Shown in pieces: positions 1 to 7,772 of a DNA stretch of 33,039 nucleotides. Every line of letters starts with the position of its first letter. Position 1 is the stretch's first letter. The position numbers were made by a program, and so were the translations under genes. This DNA is from an uncultured Clostridia bacterium (lineage in GTDB: Bacteria; Bacillota; Clostridia; UBA1381), in NCBI GenBank assembly GCA_934463455.1, contig CAKSJU010000010.1:1-33039 (forward strand). The letters run 5' to 3'. The notes beneath the pieces were generated by a model. It saw nothing but the letters and a program-made list of their open reading frames with translations, was not told where the DNA came from and made no database searches.

Positions 1-64
1 AAAATCAAAAATGCTACCTTATTCCTACGCCCGCAGGCGGAGCTTTTATCAAAAGCTTTTTTAT
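1..64. repeat. Left arm of a 64-bp perfect inverted repeat
   Basis: Bases 1-64 are the exact reverse complement of 31566-31629; paired positions sum to 31630. The match breaks at 65 and may continue left of the window. The unit contains a hairpin with a T-run (41-62) and a small GC-rich palindrome around CGCC-TGCG-GGCG in the other orientation. It encodes nothing recognisable. Two copies in otherwise gene-free DNA suggest a dispersed repeat (REP- or MITE-like) or the end of a mobile element; the class is not known to me. Confidence 0.9.
41..62 (+). terminator. Rho-independent terminator inside the left repeat arm
   Basis: Stem AGCTTTT (41-47) pairs with AAAAGCT (51-57) around loop ATC, followed by a T-run. 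It would stop + strand transcripts entering from left of the window. The stem is short and A+T-rich, so strength is uncertain. Confidence 0.5.
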
Positions 65-79
65 ATTTTTATACGATAT

Positions 80-98
80 CTGTAGTCAGACTGTAGTC
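80..98. repeat. Short tandem direct repeat CTGTAGTC
   Basis: CTGTAGTC occurs at 80-87 and again at 91-98, separated by AGA. It lies between the 64-bp repeat and the group II intron relic. It could be an insertion scar or a regulator site; nothing decides between these. Confidence 0.5.
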
Positions 99-120
99 AA
101 AAAAACAAGTGCATATAATA

Positions 121-187
121 ATCGAGTAGGGCGAATTTAATCGCCCTCTCACACCACCGTACATGCCGTTCGGCATACGGCGGTTCA
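121..187 (-). mobile_element. Group II intron relic: domains V and VI, 3' end
   Basis: Read on the - strand, 183 to 154 folds as a domain V. CCGCCGTA pairs with TACGGTGG including a G-U wobble in the CGC triad, then a two-base bulge, then TGCC/GGCA closed by a four-base loop. Positions 149 to 123 fold as domain VI: GAGAGGGCGA pairs with TCGCCCT-A-CTC, leaving one bulged A (complement of t127) seven bases from the end ...CTCGAT. A bulged branch-point A 7-8 nt from the 3' splice site and a CGC or AGC triad are hallmarks of group II introns. No reverse transcriptase lies upstream on this strand, because rmuC ends at 491. The element is therefore a 3' fragment and presumably dead. Confidence 0.82.
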
Positions 188-490
188 ATTCAAAATTAAA
201 TATATGCTGCCTTTTGGTAGTAGTCTGAAATACTGATTAAGCCTTGCTTAGTCAGTATTTCTTTTGATATTGCTCTTTTAACAACTGATTTTGTTACAAC
301 AAGTTAATAGTGGTTATCCCAATTTGCTACTTTATGTGCTATTTACTTTTCAACTCCGAGTTTACACATTTTTTTTGGTGACTCAAAAAATTTACACGCC
401 CGAAAAAATTTTTGACTTTAATGTTATCAAAAAGCCTTTTTACTACGCCCTCAAGAACGGCGATGTATTTTTTATACACCGCAAAATTAT
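188..490. other. Intergenic DNA between intron relic and rmuC
   Basis: I see no credible gene here. It holds the long hairpin at 228-260 and a second hairpin at 460-482. The second, read on the - strand, pairs GCGGTGTAT with ATACATCGC just past the rmuC stop codon, but has no T-run. Neither strand gives an alignment I recognise to an intron-encoded reverse transcriptase. Confidence 0.5.
228..260. repeat. Long near-perfect hairpin
   Basis: AAATACTGA (228-236) pairs with TCAGTATTT (252-260), and TAAGC (238-242) with GCTTA (246-250), giving a 15-pair stem with one T-G wobble and loop CTT. A T-rich stretch follows on the + strand, so it could act as a + terminator. It could also be part of the domain IV remnant of the adjacent intron relic. 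Confidence 0.55.
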
Positions 491-1768
491 TTATTCTTCC
501 GCTTCCAGTATTAATTCCGCCTCTTCTTCGCTTTCCAGCTTTTGCACATCCCGCAGTTTTCTCTGTATAGCCCTTGTTCTCACACCCACAAGCTTATCCA
601 ATTCTTTATTTGCCTGATTAATTCTGTTCTGTGTATTTTCCAGAACCTTTGCAAAATTGTCAAATTCGGATTTTACGGCACTCAATACTTTCCATGCTTC
701 ATAAGAACGTTTTTGAATGGCAACCGCGCGAAAGCCCATCTGCAAGCTGTTCAAAAGTGCTGCCATGGTGCTCGGCCCCGCAACATTTATCCGATACTCT
801 CTCTGCAAAGTTTCCACCATTCCGCTTTTTACAACCTCAGCATAAAGTCCCTCAAAAGGAAGAAACATAATAGCAAATTCGGTAGTGTACGGCACCTCCA
901 CGTATTTTTCATGAATATCCTTTGCGCATGCCTTTATTCTTGCCGAAAGAGCTGCCGAAGCCGCTTTCACAAGCTCCGGGTCCCCGCTTTCGTAAGCGTC
1001 CTGCAATGCCGCATATGTATCTCCCGGGAACTTTGAGTCTATCGGCAGGTACACGAACGAGTCATCGCTCGCAGGCATTTTAACAGCATATTCAACAACA
1101 TTTTTGCTGCCCGGAATTGTCGCAATATTTACGTCATACTGCTCGTGAGTAAGAATTTCCTCCAAAATAGCTCCGAGCTGAATTTCACCCAATATACCTC
1201 TTGTTTTAACATTCGATAATACCTTTTTCAAATCTCCCACTCCGTTTGCGAGTGACTGCATTTCTCCTAAGCCTTTATACACCTGTTCAAGTCTTTCGCT
1301 TATAATTCCGAAAGAACGATTCATTTTTTCTTCAAGCGTTTTTTGCAGCTTTTCATCAACCGTTTTACGCATATCCTCCAGGCTCTTGTTGCTGTCTTCC
1401 CTGATTGCCGAAAGTCTTTTTTCCATTGTATCACGCATATTTTCGAGTTTTTGCTCATTGACCGTCTCCAGCGTTTTCAGCCTTGTTTCCAGCTGAGTCA
1501 TCGAATTTGCCAGTGCTTTACTCATTATTTCCTGTTTTTCGGTTATATTTTTATCCATATCGGATATTTTTTTTGATTGAAGCTCATCTGTATTTTTTTG
1601 ATTTGCGGAAAGCATTTCACCAAGAGTTTTTATTGAGTTTTGCGTTGTTTCGTTAATGCTCTTTTTTAATGCCTCGGCATCAAAGCCTCTGTTTCTTCCG
1701 AATTTGACAAACAGTGCGATTATCACTGCCGTGTTCACAGCAGCAAACGCAAAAAGTATATATTCCAT
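491..1768 (-). CDS. rmuC: DNA recombination protein RmuC
   Basis: This 425-residue protein has one N-terminal membrane segment (about residues 2-23). A long charged heptad-type coiled coil follows (about 35-170) with repeats such as KLENMRDTMEKRL. The C-terminal RmuC domain (about 175-400) contains VKTRGILGEIQLGAIL and the endonuclease-like core PIDSKFPGDTY. RmuC proteins limit inversions at short inverted repeats and are thought to have a PD-(D/E)XK nuclease fold; that role is family knowledge. The ATG at 1768 has a GAGGAAGAG ribosome site. It is monocistronic, divergent from the SLH gene, and its own promoter is visible. The tail is acidic (ESEEEAELILEAEE). Length and domain order are normal. 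Confidence 0.93.
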   Translation of the reverse strand: MEYILFAFAAVNTAVIIALFVKFGRNRGFDAEALKKSINETTQNSIKTLGEMLSANQKNTDELQSKKISDMDKNITEKQEIMSKALANSMTQLETRLKTLETVNEQKLENMRDTMEKRLSAIREDSNKSLEDMRKTVDEKLQKTLEEKMNRSFGIISERLEQVYKGLGEMQSLANGVGDLKKVLSNVKTRGILGEIQLGAILEEILTHEQYDVNIATIPGSKNVVEYAVKMPASDDSFVYLPIDSKFPGDTYAALQDAYESGDPELVKAASAALSARIKACAKDIHEKYVEVPYTTEFAIMFLPFEGLYAEVVKSGMVETLQREYRINVAGPSTMAALLNSLQMGFRAVAIQKRSYEAWKVLSAVKSEFDNFAKVLENTQNRINQANKELDKLVGVRTRAIQRKLRDVQKLESEEEAELILEAEE

Positions 1769-1806
1769 TTTTTCTCTTCCTCCGTCTGATATTTGATGAT
1801 ATATTT

Positions 1807-1835
1807 ATTATATATTATTTTTAAAAATTTTTCAA
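1807..1835 (-). promoter_or_regulatory. SigA-type promoter of rmuC
   Basis: On the - strand TTGAAA (1830-1835) and TATAAT (1807-1812) are separated by 17 bases, close to the housekeeping consensus. It lies about 40 bases upstream of the rmuC start codon. Confidence 0.65.
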
Positions 1836-1850
1836 TAAATAAGGAACATT

Positions 1851-1879
1851 TTGTAAAATTTTCCGTCTATATTTATATA
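1851..1879 (+). promoter_or_regulatory. Possible promoter of the SLH-domain gene
   Basis: TTGTAA (1851-1856) and TATATA (1874-1879) are 17 bases apart. This gives a very short leader before the ribosome site at 1891-1897. The whole stretch is A+T-rich, so chance matches are likely; another TATAAT lies at 1883-1888. Confidence 0.35.
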
Positions 1880-1905
1880 AAATATAATTTGAAGGGATGG
1901 TTTTT

Positions 1906-3945
1906 ATGAAAAAATTTATCAGTGCAGTTCTTGCCGCTTCTTTTGCCGTATCATCGGCAGGAATTGTCCTTGCCGAAGACAGTATGGAAAGTATACTTGT
2001 TTCGGTAAAAAACAAGATTTCCGTACCTGATGGGTTTACGGAATTTAACACATATCATTCAACGGAGGAAGACGGCATCGAAAGCTATTCTTTTTCCTGG
2101 TCTGAAAAAGACGGAAACGGCAGCCTGAACGTCGAAACCGACGGCTACGGAAATATTATTCGATACAGCCGATACAGTGATTCATTTGACTACGACTACG
2201 ATGATGAAAGCTTTAAAATTGACAAAAATTTTAAATTTGAGGACGTGACAACCGTATCCGATAAGCTTATTCACTCTCTTGTTCCGAATTTGTTTGAATT
2301 TGACAGCGATAAGCTTGTGCAGCTTCCTTATGACGGTAAGCTCGATGTATCGAATTACGCAAGCTACACGATAAGATACGAAAGAAAATATCATGATGTT
2401 ACCGTAAAAGACAACGGCGCGTCCGTAACCGTATCAAAAACAAAAGACGGCTTTGCAGCATTAAGAGCAGACATAGACTGGGATTACACAAAAGAATTTC
2501 TTCCCGTTCCCGACGACTATAAGGCTATGGGAGAAGAAGCGGCTGAAAAAGCTATTGATGATATTTCACCGCTCAAGCTCCAATACCGAAAAACATATGA
2601 CAACAAATATTCACTTGAATATGTAAGAAACGGTTTTTTGTATATTGATGCGGCTACCGGTCAAAAGCTTGAAGAAGCTGAAAATAATAGAATAATGTAC
2701 AGCAGCGACGCACAAAATGCAAAAGCATCCGAAGGCGATATGGGCGGCGGAAATATGCTCACTCCTGCTGAACGCACCGAAATAGAAAACATGTCCGGTT
2801 TAAAATCCGTTGACGAACTTTTCGGCATATTGCTTTCTCGCCCCGAACTCGGTGTCAGCAAAAACACAGACCGCTCAAAGCTTTCAAGCAATACCTTTAA
2901 ATCCGACAACGAATACTATACTTCAATGTATATAAACGAATCGGAAGAGGGAGATAACTATTCTTCAATAAGTGCATACTTTAATGCAAAAACCGGTGAA
3001 ATGACAAGCTTTTACCGCTTTACAAACAATTATACAGGCAAGGAAGAAAAAAGCGACGAAAAAGCAGCATACAATTTCCTGAATAAATATTATAAAAATA
3101 AGCTTTCCGAGTGCGGCGAGCTTTCCGAAACCAAAAACTATCGGAGAATGGTAAATAACATAGAGTACCAGGACAATTATCTTTCGGCAAGATATAATGC
3201 AAAAACCGGAAGAATTGACAGCTTTGACATGCAATGGGACAGCGACGTTTCAAAAATGCCGAAACCGGAAAATATAATTTCGGCGGAAGAAGCTTCAAAA
3301 GCTGTCTTCAATAAATATCCCGCAAAGTTTCTGTACATTATATCCACCGAGTCTGACAATATGTTTACATTATGCTATACTCAAGGCATGTACGACATCC
3401 GCGTAAATGCTTTTGACGGAAAATTCTCGAATACCGACCTTTCCGAAGAAAATTATACCGAGTATGACGATGTAGAAAATCATTGGATAAAAAATATTGC
3501 CGACACTCTCTGTAAATACGGAATAAGACTTGACGGAAAATCTCTCAACCCCGACGAGAAAATTACACAAGGCGACTTTTTAAAGCTTGCCTACTCGGGT
3601 ATATTCGGATATTCTCTTCCCGATACTTATGAGCCGGTTTACCGAACAATGGTCAGACGCAAGGTTATTTCCGATAAAGAAACAAACTCAAAAGACCCGA
3701 TAACCCGCGAAGCTGCCGTTCGTTATCTGCTACGCGCAATGGGTATAAAAGAAGTTGCTGAAATTAAGGGTATTTATATATGTGATTTCGACGATGCCGA
3801 CAAAATTTCTCCCGACAAAATCGGATACTGCGCAATAGCAAAAGGTCTTAAAATAGTAAACGGATTTGACAACAAGCTCAATCCTACCGAGAATATCACA
3901 CGTGCCGAAGCACTTACAATGGTGTATAACTACCTCACAAGATAA
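1906..3945 (+). CDS. Secreted YcdB/YcdC-type protein with C-terminal SLH domains
   Basis: I choose the ATG at 1906 (679 residues). It has GAAGGGA eight bases upstream, and MKKFISAVLAASFAVSSAG is a textbook signal peptide ending near VLAED. Two similar blocks rich in 'Y-x-NAKTG' and 'DAATG' turns (about residues 70-265 and 325-510) resemble the YcdB/YcdC repeat. The last 160 residues hold S-layer homology modules: DDVENHWIKNIADTLCKYG, NPDEKITQGDFLKLAYSG, and the terminal NPTENITRAEALTMVYNYL. SLH modules bind pyruvylated secondary wall polymer, so the protein is expected on the cell surface. YcdB/YcdC-type proteins are often peptidase-propeptide-like, but no catalytic motif is seen. It is monocistronic, divergent from rmuC. 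The specific function is unknown. Confidence 0.8.
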   Translation: MKKFISAVLAASFAVSSAGIVLAEDSMESILVSVKNKISVPDGFTEFNTYHSTEEDGIESYSFSWSEKDGNGSLNVETDGYGNIIRYSRYSDSFDYDYDDESFKIDKNFKFEDVTTVSDKLIHSLVPNLFEFDSDKLVQLPYDGKLDVSNYASYTIRYERKYHDVTVKDNGASVTVSKTKDGFAALRADIDWDYTKEFLPVPDDYKAMGEEAAEKAIDDISPLKLQYRKTYDNKYSLEYVRNGFLYIDAATGQKLEEAENNRIMYSSDAQNAKASEGDMGGGNMLTPAERTEIENMSGLKSVDELFGILLSRPELGVSKNTDRSKLSSNTFKSDNEYYTSMYINESEEGDNYSSISAYFNAKTGEMTSFYRFTNNYTGKEEKSDEKAAYNFLNKYYKNKLSECGELSETKNYRRMVNNIEYQDNYLSARYNAKTGRIDSFDMQWDSDVSKMPKPENIISAEEASKAVFNKYPAKFLYIISTESDNMFTLCYTQGMYDIRVNAFDGKFSNTDLSEENYTEYDDVENHWIKNIADTLCKYGIRLDGKSLNPDEKITQGDFLKLAYSGIFGYSLPDTYEPVYRTMVRRKVISDKETNSKDPITREAAVRYLLRAMGIKEVAEIKGIYICDFDDADKISPDKIGYCAIAKGLKIVNGFDNKLNPTENITRAEALTMVYNYLTR

Positions 3946-3992
3946 CCAAAACAAAATATTTACAGAACTACTAATTTCGGCATTTTTTGGCA

Positions 3993-4021
3993 TTGACAAC
4001 AGTTTTTTACGATGATAAAAT
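3993..4021 (+). promoter_or_regulatory. Strong promoter of the 146-residue membrane protein gene
   Basis: TTGACA (3993-3998) and TAAAAT (4016-4021) are 17 bases apart, with TGA directly before the -10 (extended -10). The architecture matches the promoter in front of the YitT gene at 25381-25409. Confidence 0.75.
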
Positions 4022-4060
4022 ATATGTATATATTGTATTGCACCGAAGGGAGACTTATCA

Positions 4061-4501
4061 ATGCCATATCTGCTTAGACGAATTATCGAGACACTTTTTA
4101 TAATTATCATTTCGTCTGTACCTGTTTATATTTTGGTAAGCTTAAATGTCATTCCGTCTAACAAACAAACATACTTTATATTATTCGGAGCAAGTGCCGG
4201 AATATATTATATATTGACATTTAAAACGCTCAGAGCATATATTAATGCCACACACGGAATCGGATATTTTATAGTAACGAATTTGTTTATTCTTGCTATT
4301 CAGGCAGGCATTGCTTACTTGCTGCAAAAATATGCTTCCGATTCGGTATATACATGTTTCTTCGGTTTTACAAAGTCACTGCGCGCTCTTGAGCTTACTC
4401 AAACCGTTGCGTCTTTGATATTCTGGGCAATTTATATAGCGGAAATGATTTATTTTATAATCAATAAGCTTTACTATAAGCACAAAATGATGTTGTTTTA
4501 A
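4061..4501 (+). CDS. Small integral membrane protein of unknown function
   Basis: This 146-residue protein has four predicted membrane segments: about residues 8-27 (LFIIIISSVPVYILVSL), 38-56, 68-92 (GIGYFIVTNLFILAIQAG) and 115-138 (VASLIFWAIYIAEMIYFII). The tail is basic (YYKHKM). A GAAGGGAG ribosome site precedes the ATG. It has its own strong promoter and a strong terminator, so it is a single-gene unit. I recognise no family, catalytic motif or transporter signature. It is a genuine gene because promoter, ribosome site, reading frame and terminator all agree, but no function can be assigned. Confidence 0.75.
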   Translation: MPYLLRRIIETLFIIIISSVPVYILVSLNVIPSNKQTYFILFGASAGIYYILTFKTLRAYINATHGIGYFIVTNLFILAIQAGIAYLLQKYASDSVYTCFFGFTKSLRALELTQTVASLIFWAIYIAEMIYFIINKLYYKHKMMLF

Positions 4502-4507
4502 AAGAAG

Positions 4508-4551
4508 GAGCTGTTAAAAAAGCCGATTGACTTTTTTAACAGCTCTTTTTT
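4508..4551 (+). terminator. Strong rho-independent terminator
   Basis: GAGCTGTTAAAAAAG (4508-4522) pairs perfectly with CTTTTTTAACAGCTC (4531-4545) around an eight-base loop, followed by six T. It ends the small membrane-protein transcript. Confidence 0.9.
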
Positions 4552-4561
4552 AGGGGATAGG

Positions 4562-4588
4562 AAAAAAATGCCCCTTTGCATTCCGGGC
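4562..4588 (-). terminator. Probable terminator of the cysteine desulfurase operon
   Basis: On the - strand GCCC (4588-4585) pairs with GGGC around an 11-base loop and is followed by A and seven T (4568-4562). The stem is short, but it lies 18 bases past the desulfurase stop codon. The strong hairpin at 4508-4551 would back it up. Confidence 0.5.
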
Positions 4589-4605
4589 TTTTTATACATC
4601 CCATA

Positions 4606-5745
4606 TTATTTATACTTTTTTACTATCTCATTGACTGCGGCTGCAAGCTTTTCAGCCTCACTCTTTTTAGAAAACGCGCCAAAGCTTGCTCTGACTCCTC
4701 CGCATTTTTGACTGCCAAGTGCCTCATGTGCGTAATACGCACAATGCCAGCCGCTCCGTACCGCAATTTTATATTCATCGTTCAAAATCTCCCCTACCGT
4801 TCCGCTTTCAAGCTTATCAATATTAAAAAGTACGGTTCCGTTCCGCTTCCCGCGGCATCTTTCACATTCGCCGTATACCGTTACTCCCTTTATATTTAAA
4901 AGCTTTTCTATAAGCAAATATGCAAGCTCCGTCTGCTTTTCCGCAATAGCCTCCGGAGTTACTTTTTTTATATAATCGAGGGATGCGCCCAATGCTGCAA
5001 TTGCAGGAGTATTAATCGTCCCCGATTGCAGCATTCCAGGCATTTCCGACGGCTGCTCAAGAGATTGTGATTTTGTACCCGTTCCTCCTAAAATAACAGG
5101 CTCAAGCTCAATCCCCTCTTTTACATAAAGCCCTCCCACGCCCATAGGTCCGAGAAGTCCTTTATGTGCTGAAAAAGCGAGCATATCTATCCCCATTTCT
5201 TCAACATCGATTGTTTTGCAGCCTGCACTTTGTGCCGCGTCCAGCAAAAATACCGCTCCGCCCTCATGCGCGGCATCGGCGATTTCTTTTATCGGTTGTA
5301 CGCTTCCGCATACATTTGACACATGAGTACATACTACAAGCTTTGTATCTTCCCGCATTGCACTGCGAACATTTTCGGCATTTACAAATCCCTTTTCATC
5401 TGCCGCTGCCATAGTATAATTACCGTAAGCGTGTACCGGTCTTAAAACGCTGTTATGTTCCATTTGCGTAACAACAGCATGACCGCCCTTTTTTAAAATT
5501 CCGCCTATAGCCTGGTTGAGTGACATTGTTGCATTATATGAAAAAGCAATTCTTTCGGGATTATCCGCACCGAACAATTCCGCAAGCTTTTCGCCGGTTT
5601 CCGAAACTCTGTCCGCGCCGATAACGCTGAAATAATGTCCTCCTCTTCCGGTATTTACACTGAATTTTCTTACACCTTTGTCCATAGCACGGTAAAATTC
5701 CGTCGGTTTTTGATATGAAGTTGCCGCATTATCAAGATATATCAT
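4606..5745 (-). CDS. Cysteine desulfurase-family aminotransferase class V enzyme
   Basis: This 379-residue, PLP-dependent fold-type I enzyme opens with MIYLDNAATSYQKP, typical of the group. PLP contacts are His97 (MEHNS), Asp169 (LLDAAQS) and the Schiff-base Lys195 (FSAHKG). The catalytic Cys335 lies in VRSGWHCAYYAHEALG. Such enzymes take sulfur (or selenium) from cysteine (or selenocysteine) onto the active-site Cys as a persulfide. The sequence matches the stand-alone type often paired with DUF3343 rather than IscS with an adjacent IscU. The DUF3343 gene directly upstream overlaps it by 14 bases, so the pair is co-translated. No iscU, nifU or selD is in view. The acceptor could be the DUF3343 protein; whether it handles S or Se is inference. 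Confidence 0.88.
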   Translation of the reverse strand: MIYLDNAATSYQKPTEFYRAMDKGVRKFSVNTGRGGHYFSVIGADRVSETGEKLAELFGADNPERIAFSYNATMSLNQAIGGILKKGGHAVVTQMEHNSVLRPVHAYGNYTMAAADEKGFVNAENVRSAMREDTKLVVCTHVSNVCGSVQPIKEIADAAHEGGAVFLLDAAQSAGCKTIDVEEMGIDMLAFSAHKGLLGPMGVGGLYVKEGIELEPVILGGTGTKSQSLEQPSEMPGMLQSGTINTPAIAALGASLDYIKKVTPEAIAEKQTELAYLLIEKLLNIKGVTVYGECERCRGKRNGTVLFNIDKLESGTVGEILNDEYKIAVRSGWHCAYYAHEALGSQKCGGVRASFGAFSKKSEAEKLAAAVNEIVKKYK

Positions 5746-5998
5746 GATATACCTCTTTTCCCTCGGCTATTTCAATTATATAATATGCTTTCACTTTAAT
5801 TTTATATTTTTCCGCAGTCTGCATTACCACAGGCAAATATTCCGATTTCGTTTTTACCGAATAGGAACATCCGCCGCCGCCCACAGCCTCCGGAGTGTGA
5901 ATCATTCTTGCGGAAACCCCGCTTGTTTGTTCAATCTTTTTTGCAAGCCGCGCCGCGGTTGTAACCGGTCCGATAACAGCAATAATTCCCGGTGTCAC
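5732..5998 (-). CDS. DUF3343 protein, putative Se/S carrier
   Basis: This 88-residue protein begins at a GTG codon (5998-5996), with AAAGGGTGAG about six bases upstream. It has a ferredoxin-like alternation: GIIAVIGPVTTAARLAKKIE, then a glycine run with a single conserved Cys44 (GGGGCSYSV), then a C-terminal strand VKAYYIIE. That pattern is the DUF3343 family, which Pfam calls a putative Se/S carrier. It is the first gene of a pair with the cysteine desulfurase (14-base overlap). The inferred role is to accept persulfide or selenide from Cys335 of the desulfurase onto Cys44. No independent promoter is evident; the region upstream is occupied by a hairpin. Confidence 0.8.
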   Translation of the reverse strand: MTPGIIAVIGPVTTAARLAKKIEQTSGVSARMIHTPEAVGGGGCSYSVKTKSEYLPVVMQTAEKYKIKVKAYYIIEIAEGKEVYHDIS

Positions 5999-6024
5999 TT
6001 TCGCTCACCCTTTCTTTTATTATT

Positions 6025-6071
6025 CAAAAAAACAACAGGTTATTTTATCATATGTAAAATAACCTGTTGTT
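6025..6071 (-). terminator. Strong terminator or attenuator after the ABC exporter gene
   Basis: A perfect 17-bp stem pairs 6055-6071 with 6031-6047 around the loop 6048-6054, followed on the - strand by six T (6030-6025). It lies 25 bases after the ABC exporter stop and 27 bases before the GTG start of the DUF3343 gene. That leaves almost no room for a separate promoter, so it may act as an intra-operon attenuator. Confidence 0.88.
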
Positions 6072-6095
6072 GTGAATATCTTAAATCCGATAAAT

Positions 6096-7736
6096 CTATA
6101 TTTTCTTCACATATTCGATATGATCGCATATTTCAAAAGCCGCTTGCTTATGTGAAATTATTATACAAGTTTTGTCCGTCATCTCTCTCACAGCTTTTAA
6201 AAGAGCCTCTTCGGTTACGCTGTCAAGCGCGGAAGTTGATTCGTCCAAAAGCAAAATCGGTGCGTCATATAAAATCGCTCTTGCAATGGAAATTCTCTGC
6301 GCCTGCCCCTCCGAAAGACCGAGACCCTTTTCCCCTATTACTGTTTCCAAGCCATCATCAAGTGATTCTATAAAATCCCATATCTGCGCTATTTTTGCAC
6401 TTTTTATTATGTCCTCCTCCGATGCGCCGCCGCATGCAAAGGTTATATTCTCTCGAATTGTTCCCGATAAAATCAAATTCCCCTGCGGAACATACGAAAA
6501 CATCGGTCGGGTTGATTTTCCTATATGTACTCTGCCTTTATCGGTATTAAAATATATTTTTCCTGCCGTCGGCTCAAAAATTCCCAACAGCAGTTTTATC
6601 GAGGTACTCTTTCCCGCTCCGGATTCTCCGCCTATAACCACGCATTCTCCTTTTTTTATCCGCATGTTTATTCCCGATACCACGGAATCGGCACTGTAGG
6701 AAAATTCAACATTGTCAAAAACAATATCCCGAATACCGCCGTAAAACTCCTTCGGATTTTCTATCATTTTTTCATCAGGCTCGTTTTCAATATCTTCAAT
6801 ATCCAAAAGTCTTTCCACCGAAGCAATCACCGAAAATACCTGCGGAACAAGCGACGAAATATCCTTAAACGGAGCCTGTATCTGATTTACAAGCTGTAAA
6901 ATTGCGGTAAAATCTCCGAAATTAAGCTCTCCTGCCGCAATCCTGTACGCCCCGTACGCAAAAGCAAAATAATATCCCGCATTAAATATCAAAAACATTC
7001 CCACATGCGCCACAATCGAAACTTTCGTTCTTTTTACCTTTAATTTATAGCTATTCTTTTGCAGCTCTTCGCTTTTATCAAGCACAGCATTTTCGTTGCT
7101 GAAAGATTTTACAACCAGCAAATTTTGTATAACTTCAAGCATAAAGGATTTTGTTTTCCCGTCTGCCTGCTGACATTCTTTATGAAGCTTTTTGTATTTT
7201 CTGCTGTAAAGCCTTGCACCCACGGCAACCAAAGGACCTACCCCCAAAATTATCAGCGCAAGAACTTTATCTATTGAAAAAAGGTATATAAAAGCTCCGA
7301 CTATTGATGTAACAAAAATCGCCGCAGACGGCAAAACCGTTATAATACCGTTTACTATTACCGATACATCGCTGTTCAGCCTGTTTAAAAGTTCACCGGA
7401 GTGATAGCTTGCAACCTCTAAATATTCCTTATTTATCAAAAGCTTAAAAACATGCCTTTTCAAGGAGATTTCCAATCTTGACGACGCGTGTACATTCAAA
7501 AAATTTACCGCAATCTGTATAGCAAGCCGAAGCACTAAAAGTACAATCAAAAAAGCTGCCGTTTCAAACATTTTTCCCGGCTGCTGCCCTGTTGCTATAT
7601 TAACAAGATTTTTTGAAACCCCGACAAACGCAAGCGAAACCAAAGACAAAACACTGCCCATAACAGTCATTAATGCTATTATCCAAAAGCTTCCTCTTCC
7701 ATGATTATATATCCATTTTAACGCTCGTTTATTCAC
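6096..7736 (-). CDS. ABC exporter, fused permease and ATPase (type IV fold)
   Basis: This 546-residue half-transporter has six membrane segments in residues 18-300, with an intracellular loop after YLEVASYHSGELLNRLNSD. The ATPase domain (about 338-546) carries Walker A GGESGAGKST (369-378), Q-loop Gln418 (YVPQGN), signature LSEGQ (474-478), Walker B ILLLDE (494-499) and the switch His529 (IISHK). Every catalytic element is present. It would work as a homodimer or with an unseen partner. The substrate cannot be told; the closest general class is MsbA/multidrug/peptide-type exporters. It starts at GTG 7736 with only a distant AAAGGAACGGG ribosome site, behind a perfect consensus promoter. The C-terminus stops shortly after the H-loop helix (EYVKKI). 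No regulator gene is adjacent. Confidence 0.9.
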   Translation of the reverse strand: MNKRALKWIYNHGRGSFWIIALMTVMGSVLSLVSLAFVGVSKNLVNIATGQQPGKMFETAAFLIVLLVLRLAIQIAVNFLNVHASSRLEISLKRHVFKLLINKEYLEVASYHSGELLNRLNSDVSVIVNGIITVLPSAAIFVTSIVGAFIYLFSIDKVLALIILGVGPLVAVGARLYSRKYKKLHKECQQADGKTKSFMLEVIQNLLVVKSFSNENAVLDKSEELQKNSYKLKVKRTKVSIVAHVGMFLIFNAGYYFAFAYGAYRIAAGELNFGDFTAILQLVNQIQAPFKDISSLVPQVFSVIASVERLLDIEDIENEPDEKMIENPKEFYGGIRDIVFDNVEFSYSADSVVSGINMRIKKGECVVIGGESGAGKSTSIKLLLGIFEPTAGKIYFNTDKGRVHIGKSTRPMFSYVPQGNLILSGTIRENITFACGGASEEDIIKSAKIAQIWDFIESLDDGLETVIGEKGLGLSEGQAQRISIARAILYDAPILLLDESTSALDSVTEEALLKAVREMTDKTCIIISHKQAAFEICDHIEYVKKI

Positions 7737-7772
7737 TTAATATCAAATCCCGTTCCTTTATATCTTATGTTT

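Noticed and set aside
188..490. Search for remains of a group II intron reverse transcriptase
   Set aside because: No frame on the - strand shows maturase or reverse-transcriptase motifs; only the RNA 3' domains can be supported.
291..617. Open frame of 108 codons on the + strand
   Set aside because: Its second half is antisense to rmuC and the first half has no coding character.
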